Assembly (NCBI RefSeq): GCF_033807715.1
Contig: NC_084592.1
Coordinates: 248,001 to 312,000, forward strand
From: Cololabis saira
Lineage: Eukaryota; Chordata; Actinopteri; Beloniformes; Belonidae
Length of the DNA stretch: 64,000 bases
Direction of reading: 5' to 3'
Shown piece after piece: positions 20,401 through 32,400 of the stretch (within the stretch, counting starts at the first letter, position 1; each line of letters opens with the position of its first letter). The notes beneath the pieces are model-generated. The model did no database searches, was not told where the DNA came from, and worked only from the letters and a program-made list of their open reading frames with translations. The position numbers were made by a program, and so were the translations under genes.

Positions 20401-23400
20401 GCATAGCTCCACAGCAGCATAGCTCCACAGCAGCATAGCTCCACAGCAGCATAGCTCCACAGCAGCATAGCTCCACAGCAGCATAGCTCCACAGCAGCAT
20501 AGCTCCACAGCAGCATAGCTCCACAGCAGCATATCTAGGATGAAGCTCTGTTTAAAACCAGCTGCTCTAGTCTTGTCCTGTAGCTGTAGACACCCAAGTC
20601 TTCCTTGGCAGTTTGGTTACTGTTTGGTTTCAGGTATCAACAGACCAGCGCATTAATACATTTTAAACAGTTCATAAATCCAGCAGTTTTGTTGCACATG
20701 CTCAGTCATGATGCATTCGTTTTGAGCGATTCAGTTACCCTCTTTCTTCATCATATTTTCTAGTGACACACAAAGATCCAGTCAAGGTTTTTATGTTGCT
20801 ACTCGTGTGTATTCAGACGTACCTTTGACTGCTTTGCTATTTGACTTCTCTTTTCCTCGGCCTTCCTCCTCCTCTTCTTCCTCCTCCTCCTCCTCCTCCT
20901 CCTCCTCCGATTCTTGTCCTGAATCCTCCTCGGTCGTCTTCACCTCGTTCATCAGGTCTTCAATGGCAAAGGGTGCCTGCTCTATGATGGCACTGAAGAT
21001 GCTTTTACAGATGGCCCCAAAGAGAGTCCGACTGCAGAGATAAACAAAACCCTGTTGGTAATCTCACCTCTGAGGCCGGCAGTACAATAACGTCCCTGGA
21101 CAGTTCACCCCGGTCCTGCACTATCAAAGTTGCATTGGGCAGCCCTGCCGGAGTCCAACATGCACCGGGAACAAGTCTGACTTACTGCCGGCAATGAGAA
21201 CCAGACTCCTGCTCCGATCATACAGAGACCGGACAGCCCTTAATAAAGGGCCCCGGACTCCATACTCGCTGAGCGCCCCCCACAGAATGGCACGAGGGAC
21301 ACGGTCAAATGCCTTCTCCAGATCCACAAAGCACATGTAGACTGGTTGGGCAAATTCCCATGAACCCTCGAGCACCCTGCGGAGGGTATAGAGCTGGTCC
21401 AGTGTTCCACGACCGGGACGAAAACCACATTATTCCTCCTGAATCCGAGGTTCAACTATCTGCCGTATTCTCCTCTCCAGTACCTTGGCGTAGACTTTCC
21501 CGGGGAGGCTGAGAAGTGTGATCCCCCTATAGTTGGAGCACACTCTCCGGTCCCCCTTTTTAAACAGAGGGATCACCACCCCGGTTTGCCACTCCAGCGG
21601 TACTTTCACCTTCTTCCATGCAATCTCGCAGAGGCGTGTCAACCAAGACAGCCCTACGACATCCAGAGACTTGAGGTACACAGGGCGATTCTCATCCACC
21701 ACTGAGGAGCTTACGAACCAGCTCAGTGACCTCGGCTTGGGTGATGGATGAGCACGTCCCAGAGTCCCCACTCTCTGCTTCCTCAGTGGAAGGCATGTCA
21801 GTCGGGTTGAGGAGATCCTCAAAGTATTCCTTCCACCGTCCGACGATTTCCCCAGTCGAGGTCAACAGCTCCCCACCCACACCGTAAATGGTGCCAGCAG
21901 AGTACAGCTTTCCCCCTTCTGAGGCGCCGAACGGTCCTCCAGAATTTCCTCGAGGCCGACCGAAAGTCTTCCTCCTTGGCCTCACCAAACTCCTCCCAGT
22001 TTTTGCCTCCAGGACTGCCGGTACCTATCTACTGTGTCAGGAGTCCCACAGGCTAACATAGCACGATAGAACTCCTTCAGTCTGACGGCATCCTGTACTT
22101 CCGGTGTCCACCACCGGATTCTAGGATTGCCGCCACGACAGGCACCGGAGACCATGCGACCACAACTTCGAGCCGCCGCGTCGACAATGGAGGCAGAGAA
22201 CATGGTTCACTCGGACTCAATGTCCCCCGCCTCCCCCGGGATCCGAGAGAAGCTCCCTCGGAGGTGGGAGTTGAAGATGGTCCCTGACAGAGGGCTCAGC
22301 CAGACGTTCCCAACAGACCCTCACAATCCGTTTGGGTCTGCCCGGTCTGTCCAACCTTCTCCTCCGCCAGTGCATCCAACTCACCACCAGGTGGTGATCA
22401 GTTGACAGCTCAGCCCCTCTCTTCACCAGAGTGTCCAAGACATGCGGCCGAAGGTCAGATGAAACGACAACAAAGTCGATCATTGACCTCCGGCCTAGGG
22501 TGTCCTGGTGCCACGTGCACTGATGGACACCCTTATGTTTGAACATGGTGTTCGTTATGGACAAACTGTGACTAGCACAGAAGTCCAACAACAAAACACC
22601 GCTCGGGTTCAGATCAGGGAGGCAGTTCCTCCCAATCACGCCTCTCCAGGTATCACTGTCATTGCCCACGTGAGCGTTGAAGTCCCCCAGTAGAACAATG
22701 GAGTCCCAAGTTGGAGCACTATCCAGTACCCCTCCCAGGGACTCCAAGAAGGCCGGGTACTCCGCACTGCTGTTCGGCCCGTAGGCACAAACAACAGTGA
22801 GAGACCCGACCCATGTTTGAGTGACTGAAACGTAGACGAAAATATATTATACAATACATTTAAGACATGTTGCTGTTCCCCGTGTGTCTAAATGAACAGC
22901 ACACTTGGCTTTTTTCTGTAACGTTAGTAGCATGTTTACATTCAGTGACGGTGTGGTCCTCTGTGTGTTTATGTTCCGTCAGCACGTTGCAATATTTTCA
23001 AGTCTGCCATCTTTAGGCTAAAAAAGAATATACCTTTATCATTGTAAATATTGGTGAAAATACTTTTTTACCCCCCCCCCCCAGTTAAAAAACCAAGGCT
23101 GCCATTGTGATTGACAGGTTCCATCGTTGAGCTCCTGCCTTTATATGTTCATGTGGTTGATTGGGAGATTGTTGCAGTTCCACTCGTGTCTGACTTATCT
23201 GGTGATGTCCATCGTGTCCTTCGCGTGCGAGTGAACTTATTGTTGATGTCATGTTTTCTCATTCTGGAGTTCACTGCATCACCAGTGAGTGTCGCCAACG
23301 GACCAAACTAGAAACCAGAAAATGTGCGTACGCCAGCCTTGATGTGTGCGTGAAGGACGGCAACTTTTCACATCAATTTTTGAACATCCCACCGCGAGCG

Positions 23401-26400
23401 TAGAAAATTACGTACGCACGTTTTTTTGTGTGCTGTACTCTTTGTATAAGGTCTGCTGGAAGACTCCATCATAAACCCAGTCAAAGTTTATGTTCTAGTA
23501 GCTTTATCAAACTGATTTTCTAAGCCGGACCTCCTTTGGTCGCTTTTCTTCTGCAAATGACTCGAATCATCTGCACAAGACCCTCAAGATAAGCTCATTT
23601 ATTCCACTTTTTTTAGTGTGCCAATATTGCACTTGCTTTTACTTCTAAACACGTCTCTGTAATTATTACACACAAGAGTCTCTTTAACGTGTTGTAAGAT
23701 GCTTTTCTCTTATTTGCTTATGTCCCATAAGCTGCATCTTGGCCCGGTCGGGCAAGAAGCCCTAACCTGAGAATCTCACCCGACTCACCTGCTTAAATAT
23801 GAGGTTAAACCCATAAATGGGAGAGGAGAAAGATCGTAAGGGATAAGGAGTGAAAGGGTCGTGAGGAGGAGGAAGAGGAGGAGCGGGATGATCGTGAGGA
23901 AGATTGTGAAGTGGGAGAAGAGCAGGACTTACTTCTTGGTTTTAGCAGCTGTTTTGCAGAACGGTTCGATGAAGACAAAGTTCTGATCTGCAGTCAGCTG
24001 TTGGAAAGAAAAGGCAGACACCAGGACCAATGAACACCTTTGACCTGGTTTTAAACCAAAAACATCGATCTATAACTTTCAGATACAAAAAAATCTGTCT
24101 CAAATGTTCTTTGATTTCTCTAGTGTATTTAACACCATCACTACTATGTAAGAATACCCACAAGACACAGGTGGAAACCTCCCCCATCACCTGGATTACT
24201 GACTACTTGACAATCAGGTTACAATTTGAGACGACTGAGCTCTGCAGTAATGCCACTCTCATAGGAGAACATTGTTGAGCCGACACTCATCCACGGGTCA
24301 GCCATGAGAGAGACCACCAGACAGACAGCTGCATCATTGTGAAGGTGAACGTACACCCGACTAACCTGAAGTCTGTGCTACCCAGGTTCCACAAGAACAT
24401 CCACACAGGAACAGTAACCAGGTTTAAACCCACATCACCTCCAAGAGTCCCACCATCTGGCTTGGTTTTCAACACCTACCTAACCCTCAGGAGTTGGTGA
24501 CAGTGATGTTGGAAAGGGATTCTGGGGCTCGTGAGGCTGGTGTTGGCGGGTGAGCCTGGTGTTGGTGTCAGCAGGCGAGGCTGGTGAGTGAGGCTGGTGT
24601 CGGGTGGGCGGGTGAGCCTGCTGTTGGTGTCGGTGGGCGAGGCTGGTGTCGGGCGGGCGGGCGAGGCTGGTGTCGGCTCAGATATTTATTCAGATAAAGA
24701 TAAAGTATTCTGATCTGAAACATCTGGCTGGAGGCTGGTGTCGGGCGGGCGGGCGAGGCTGGTGTCGGGCGGGCGGGCGAGGCTGGTGCCGGGCGGGCGG
24801 GCGAGGCTGGTGCCGGGCGGGCGGGCGAGGCTGGTGCCGGGCGGGCGGGCGAGGCTGGTGCCGGGCGGTCGAGGCTGGTGCCGGGCGGTCGAGGCTGGTG
24901 TCGGGCGGGCGAGCGGTCGAGGCTGGTGTCGGGCGGGCGGGCGGTCGAGGCTGGTGTCGGGCGGGCGGGCGGTCGAGGCTGGTGTCGGGCGGGCGGGCGG
25001 TCGAGGCTGGTGTCGGGCGGGCGGGCGGTCGAGGCTGGTGTCGGGCGGTCGAGGCTGGTGTCGGGCGGTCGAGGCTGGTGTCGGGCGGTCGAGGCTGGTG
25101 TCGGGCGGTCGAGGCTGGTGTCGGGCGGTCGAGGCTGGTGTCGGGCGGTCGAGGCTGGTGTCGGGCGGTCGAGGCTGGTGTCGGGCGGTCGAGGCTGGTG
25201 TCGGGCGGGCGGGCGGTTGAGGCTGGTGTCGGGCGGGCGGGCGGGCGGTCGAGGCTGGTGTCGGGCGGGCGGGCGGGCGGTCGAGGCTGGTGTCGGGCGG
25301 GCGGGCGGTCGAGGCTGGTGTCGGTCGGGCGGGCGGGCGGTCGAGGCTGGTGTCGGTCGGGCGGGCGGGCGGTCGAGGCTGGTGTCGGTCGGTCGGGCGG
25401 GCGGTCGAGGCTGGTGTCGGTCGGGCGGGCGGTCAAGGCTGGTGTCGGGCGGGCGGGCGAGGCTGGTGTCAGCTCAGATATTTATTCAGATAAAGTATTC
25501 TGATCTGAAACATCTGGTGAAAATCCAAGTCCACTCAGAAGTTTTGTTCTTCCCCTTTAATGTTTTTAAAATCAGTTTTCTGTTTTCTTCCGGCCTCATG
25601 AGGATCTGCTGAAGTTCAAGACTGGCCACACCCACATATAAAACCAGACCCCTTCATTTGAATACAAGAAAATTAAAGATCCATGAAATAAAAGTGTAAT
25701 TACAAAATAAATGTCTCACTAATAAAAAATGGCTGGTGTCGGCGGGTGGGCGAGGCTGGTGTCGGGCGGGCGGGCGAGGCTGGTGTCGGGCGGGCGGGCG
25801 AGGCTGGTGTCGGGCGGGCGGGCGGTCGAGGCTGGTGTCGGGCGGTCGAGGCTGGTGTCGGGCGGTCGAGGCTGGGGTCGGGCGGTCGAGGCTGGGGTCG
25901 GGCGGTCGAGGCTGGGGTCGGGCGGTCGAGGCTGGGGTCGGGCGGTCGAGGCTGGGGTCGGGCGGTCGAGGCTGGTGTCGGGCGGTCGAGGCTGGTGTCG
26001 GGCGGTCGAGGCTGGTGTCGGGCGGTCGAGGCTGGTGTCGGGCGGTCGAGGCTGGTGTCGGGCGGTCGAGGCTGGTGTCGGGCGGTCGAGGCTGGTGTCG
26101 GGCGGTCGAGGCTGGTGTCGGGCGGTCGAGGCTGGTGTCGGGCGGTCGAGGCTGGTGTCGGGCGGTCGAGGCTGGTGTCGGGCGGTCGAGGCTGGTGTCG
26201 GGCGGTCGAGGCTGGTGTCGGGCGGTCGAGGCTGGTGTCGGGCGGTCGAGGCTGGTGTCGGGCGGTCGAGGCTGGTGTCGGGCGGTCGAGGCTGGTGTCG
26301 GGCGGTCGAGGCTGGTGTCGGGCGGTCGAGGCTGGTGTCGGGCGGTCGAGGCTGGTGTCGGGCGGTCGAGGCTGGTGTCGGGCGGTCGAGGCTGGTGTCG

Positions 26401-29400
26401 GGCGGTCGAGGCTGGTGTCGGGCGGTCGAGGCTGGTGTCGGGCGGTCGAGGCTGGTGTCGGGCGGTCGAGGCTGGTGTCGGGCGGTCGAGGCTGGTGTCG
26501 GGCGGTCGAGGCTGGTGTCGGGCGGTCGAGGCTGGTGTCGGGCGGTCGAGGCTGGTGTCGGGCGGTCGAGGCTGGTGTCGGGCGGTCGAGGCTGGTGTCG
26601 GGCGGTCGAGGCTGGTGTCGGGCGGTCGAGGCTGGTGTCGGTCGCGCGGGCGGTCGAGGCTGGTGTCGGTCGCGCGGGCGGTCGAGGCTGGTGTCGGTCG
26701 GGCGGGCGGTCGAGGCTGGTGTCGGTCGGGCGGGCGGTCGAGGCTGGTGTCGGTCGGGCGGGCGGTCGAGGCTGGTGTCGGTCGGGCGGGCGGTCGAGGC
26801 TGGTGTCGGTCGGGCGGGCGGTCGAGGCTGGTGTCGGTCGGGCGGGCGGTCGAGGCTGGTGTCGGTCGGGCGGGCGGTCGAGGCTGGTGTCGGTCGGGCG
26901 GGCGGTCGAGGCTGGTGTCGGTCGGGCGGGCGGTCGAGGCTGGTGTCGGTCGGGCGGGCGGTCGAGGCTGGTGTCGGTCGGGCGGGCGGTCGAGGCTGGT
27001 GTCGGGCGGGCGGGCGGGCGAGGCTGGTGTCGGGCAGGCGGGCGGTCGAGGCTGGTGTCGGGCGGGCGGGCGGGCGAGGCTGGTGTCGGGCGGGCGAGGC
27101 TGGTGTCGGGCGGGCACCCGAGGCTGGTGTCGGGCGGGCGGTCGAGGCTGGTGTCGGGCGGGCGGGCGGTCGAGGCTGGTGTCGGGCGGGCGGGCGAGGC
27201 TGGTGTCGGGCGGGCGGGCGAGGCTGGTGTCGGGCGGGCGGGCGGGCGGGCGGGCGAGGCTGGTGTCGGGCGGGCGGGCGGGCGAGGCTGGTGTCGGTCG
27301 GGCGGGCGGGCGAGGCTGGTGTCGGGCGGGCGGGCGAGGCTGGTGTCGGGCGGGCGGGCGAGGCTGGTGTCAGCTCAGATATTTATTCAGATAAAGTATT
27401 CTGATCTGAAACATCTGGTGAAAATCCAAGTCCACTCAGAAGTTTTGTTCTTCCCCTTTAATGTTTTTAAAATCAGTTTTCTGTTTTCTTCCGGCCTCAT
27501 GAGGATCTGCTGAAGTTCAAGACTGGCCACACCCACATATAAAACCAGACCCCTTCATTTGAATACAAGAAAATTAAAGATCCATGAAATAAAAGTGTAA
27601 TTACAAAATAAATGTCTCACTAATAAAAAATATACCATAATGAAATAGTCATTTTAAGAATATTTTATTTATTTTCTATTTATTTATTTCATGGAACATT
27701 TATTAATGTCAGTATTTATCAGTTTCATTTTGATTAAAACGGCCACGATAACATGTCCTGCTGTGCTGACGGTGTTGGAGTCATGTCCTCATACCGGTCA
27801 CAAGTTGTTCAATGGTTTAGACCCGTGATTCCCAACCCCCGGTCCCCGGACCGGTACCGGGCCGCAGAGCTGTTACTACTTGGCCGTGAAATGGCTTGTG
27901 TTCCGGTCATAATTAGGGTTGCAACGATTCGCTGACGTTGTCGACAAAAAGCGATAATCAAAATTGTCGACAATTGTCACCAGACGTTTTTTTTTTGTTT
28001 TTTTTTTCCCAATGGAGTGAGGCATCTTACTTCACTTCACCTCATATCATACAATCTCTGCCGAGAGCTGCGTCCCAGCGCAGCTGCGGGTAGCAAAACT
28101 TCAAAAGTTCGGGAGCATTTTAGCCTGGATACGGCGAATAAAAAGATAAAAAGATGACTTGCAAGGTTTGCAAAGCAGACCTTGCTTATCACGGGAGCAG
28201 GTCGGTAATGTACGAGCAGGTCGGTAATGCACGAGCATTTGAAGAGAAAGCACGTCGGATATGGAGTAAGAGAACTTCCAAAAAGATGTGTCCATGTTAT
28301 AACTATTCGTATTCGTAATGATAAACATTTGTATGTAAATAAAAAAGTTGTACCCCAAATTCTGCTGTCACACAGTTTGAGTTTGATAAATTATTAGGGT
28401 TAGGATTGATTTTATGCGAGTAAGAAAATAGGTAAGAAATTTACCTTTTACGTCTCATTGATTCATTCACACACGCACTAATATACTTGGGAAACAGTTA
28501 GGCACCAAATATAATATATTTAATTTTCTCAGATGGTAAAAATAAGAACTTTATTGATCCCACATAGGAGTAATTCATGTCATATTAGAGAACAAGGTAT
28601 TGCCGAAAAACAATATATAGCCTATCCCCCCTCACAAAATATATTTTCTCACCAACAAAGCATATTTTACATGAACATATTTTAAAATGTTCAAGTAACA
28701 AAATAACATATTTGAACAATTCTTCAGATTTTTTCAGTTCTTGTCTGAAAAATGGTTCAAATGTGTTATTTTGTTATTTGAAAACATTTAAATTTGTTTT
28801 GTTGATGAGAAAATATGTTTCTCTATTCTTATTTTTGTGAGGGGGGATAGACTATTGTTTTTTTTCAGCACTACCTTGTTCTTTATAGCTGATATAACAT
28901 GAATTACTCCTATGTGGGATCAATAAAGTTCTTATTTTTGCCATCTGAGAAAATTAATTAATAATGTATCAGACTCATGTGTGTGACAGCAGAATTTGGG
29001 GTACAACTTTTTTATTTACACACAAATGTTTATCATTACGAATACGAATAGTTATAACATGGACACATCTTTTTGGAAGTTATCTTACTCCATAGTCGGA
29101 CAGTTGAACGAAACGGACTCGCCTTGGTAAGATATTAAGCGTATTTTGGCTTGAAAAGAGAGCTTTAACGTTATGCCTGACTGTGCCTGACACAAGTATT
29201 TTAAATTAAATGCATGCAGAGCCACCATGGACCCCTTTCTGCAAAAGAAGCAGACGTGTTCCTGCAACAGACGACTGCCCTCACTGATCAATACTGCAGC
29301 TGATCTGTGATACGAGGCTCTCCATGGTTGATGGTGACGGTTTCAACAAATGATACAGTTCAACCCAGAGAACGTCCTGCCATCCAGAACCCATTTACCC

Positions 29401-32400
29401 ACTTGATGAAGAAAAAATGAGACGTTTTATTTTATCATTTATTTTTTATATAACACAATTGCCTGTCCTTAAAAAAATGAAAAATAATGGACAGAGGTTT
29501 ATTTATTTATGGATTTATGTCTATACTGACTGATCACTTTGCCTGTCCTTGGGTTTTTTTATTTACTTTTTGTATGAACAGCAGCAAAGTTGAATAAAAT
29601 ATCTATTTTTCATTGAAGTACCCATCGTGTTTATTATCATTTGCCACATAATTAAAGCAACCTCATGCTAAATTTAAGAAAAAATTACTAATTATCCGAT
29701 TAGTCGACTAATCGTTTCAATAATCAGTGATAATAGTTGACTATTAAAATAGTCGTTAGTTGCAGCCCTATTTAAAATGCGTAGTTTTTTTCTAAAATGT
29801 TTATTAAAATTGACAAATTGTCAACCAGTCCTTGAGCTTTTTGTTTATACTTCTGCTGGTCCTTGGCACAAAAAAGGTTGGGAACCCCTGGTTTAGACCA
29901 GGGGTCGACAATTCAAAATGTTGAAAGAGCTATATTGGACCAAAAAACAAATATGTCTGGAGCCGCAAAACATTTAAAGTCTGGTAAAAGCCTTATAATG
30001 AACACATGCTGTATGTATCTATATTAATTATATTAGCCTACTATCAAAATGACTAAGTTGGCTACAAATACATAAGAGTTCACACACCTGCATAAAAGTG
30101 CAGTCTGCTCAATATCGATCACAATAATTGAGTCTGCTGGCACTGAATGTATGTCCTTGATTTGCTGATCGGTGATGTTGCTGCCATTTTAATGGCCCTT
30201 TCCTTCATTGTCTTAGCAAAGAGAGCCTGTATTAATCTCGGTTTTGTTCTTGAAGTCTGCAAATAGGTCTGCAAACAGTTTTCCATGCTTTATTATCTAC
30301 CTGGTTACAACAAAATTTGCAGCAGTAGTGGAGATTGGACATGAACTTCTTACATCTATTTTTGCGCTTTAATTTTTCCAGAAGTAATGGAATTGCACTT
30401 TCTCTCACTCCCAACTGGGTACTCGGCTACAAATGTAGCATGCCTTCCCTGGAAATGTCTTTCCACATTACTCTTTTTATTATTGGACAACTTCTGGCTA
30501 CAGAGCAAACATTCAGGCAATGAATGAATGATTCGGTCCAAGAAACGTTGAAACGCCGGCTAGTTTACAACCGCCACCTGCCTGGCACCGCCCTGCTGGT
30601 AGGAACATGGGCCGCGGGCTCCGACGCAAATCTTCGTTAACAAAAATGTTGAAATTTAATATTTATTCTACACATTTTTACAGCATTGGAAAAGCATTAA
30701 GAATGTTTGTGTTATGTTTGTCCTTCAACAGAAACCATATTAAAACAAAAAAATATATTTCCCTCCCCCATCTATTTCCAGCAGTCACGGGGGGTACTGC
30801 ACCGCAGCGAAATGGAGTGACGGGAAGTCCGAAGGGTTCACGACGGATTCACGGTGACGGCGTAGGCACTCAGCCTTTAGGCGGCCGCTTCGGGATGTTT
30901 GTTTTGTTCATGAGGGCAGCGGGGGCGGGCGGGGCAGAGTACGAACAATAGTACGGTGACAACCGCGTAAATCCATTATGTGTGTGGTAATAAAATAGGG
31001 GGTTGGAGTCAGACTTCTGAGTTAGGATGTGACATCAGCGAAAGAGCGACTCGCGGCTTCTTGTTCATTTTATTCAACAGGCAATGGCAGCAGAAGTCTG
31101 TTTCATGATCCAACTCTGAGGTGCAGATGTTCATAAACCTGGTGGCCGAGGAGAGAATTAAAAAGGGATCTAGACGGGTGATAAGGAACGACCTGATCTA
31201 CCAGGAGCTCTGTCTCTTCATAGCTGCTCATGGCTCCAGCTGACTTTTCAGCAGCGCAGAGACAAACTAGAAAACATTCAAAAGCGTTGCCGCTTGAATC
31301 TTCTCTCTCTCTTATTTATTAACTTGACATTGAACACAAGCCACAGACCCAGCAGCACATCTATCATCTCCTCCAGGTTCTACATCTTTAGTGTTGTCTT
31401 CTTCGTTTAGATACACAATCAAATATATAATGATAATTATATATAATGATGCCCTCAGAATCCTGTTGAGGCTCCCGAGGTGGACTAGTGCTAGCCACTT
31501 GTTTGTTACCAGTGGAGTCCCAACCCTGGGTGCTGTTCTCAGGAACTTAATGTACAGTTTTATGACGAGAGTGAACAAGTCCAATAATGAAATAATAATG
31601 ACACTGACAATGCCTGAAAGGAGCAGCATTCGATACTCTTCCAGTTTTTGGAAACACTGGAGAGAGTCCCTGTATGTTTTTTAAAATCTGTATTCTAATT
31701 TATTTTATGTTTTGTACTTCTGTTGTATCATGTTTGTCAATATGGACCTTGTAGTCTGAAATAAAGATTGATTGAAATACGTCACAGCAGCTTCACTCCA
31801 ACCTCCTACTTCTGCTCGAGGGGCTGAATTGTAGTGGAAAAGAAACCAGGCCGAGTAGGTGCTAGTGGAAAACGGCCTTTACAGACATTCAAGTACTATA
31901 GAAGTAATATCTTATATGCCGTTATGTGAAGAATGCTGCCAAGCAAAATTAAGATGTATAGCAATCTGCAAAGGCCATAAAGAACATATCCATCCATCGG
32001 GCCGTACCGAGCCATACCGGGCTGTTGCTGATCGTACCGAGTCATACCGGGCCATGTGGGGCAGTACCTACCTCTGCTGAGCCAACTGCCGCCAGCTCGT
32101 CAAGATAAAGATCCAAAATGTGGAACTGCAGTCCAGACGGAGCCTCACAGTTCTGAAGAACTTCACGGGTCAGAAGATCCACAAACTGGGTCACCAACCT
32201 GGAGACAAACAATCCAGGATTAATGAAAAGCTACCATCTCAAAACCAGCAGAAACCATCAAGAATTACTGGCCAGGGACCAGTATTGGTACCCGATATTC
32301 CAGCTTCTCCTCTTCAGAACCTCAAACGTCTGTCTGAACATGAATCGGACCAGCTGAGGAACAGACAGTTGAAATGTTTAAAATCATATATAGTTTCATT

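Larger units (their letters stand above)
27914..29770 (+). mobile_element. Nested hAT element (tagggctgcaac ends)
   Basis: Left end tagggttgcaacgattcg and the complement of the right end (tagggctgcaactaacgac) are inverted repeats. They match a widespread vertebrate hAT group with attagtcgactaatcg-rich termini. It contains a transposase N-terminal fragment and a long inverted repeat. I could not find a clean target duplication. Confidence 0.65.
27823..29890. mobile_element. hAT-like element with 8-bp target duplication, carrying a nested element
   Basis: Ends ccgtgattcccaaccc and ggttgggaacccctg are inverted repeats of the cagtggttcccaacc hAT type. GTTTAGAC at 27815-27822 and 29891-29898 is an 8-bp duplication, the hAT hallmark. 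Most of the 2068 bp is a second transposon at 27914-29770. Confidence 0.75.

Noticed and set aside
19941..20532. Minus-strand frame of 191 codons with [16 protein letters not shown] repeats
   Set aside because: Product of the 16-bp tandem repeat; all frames are open and no family matches.
24646..27513. Long open frames of up to 594 codons on both strands ([20 protein letters not shown] type)
   Set aside because: They are open because a 20-bp unit without stops repeats; three frames and both strands give equivalent periodic peptides, and the region lies in an rrp1b intron.
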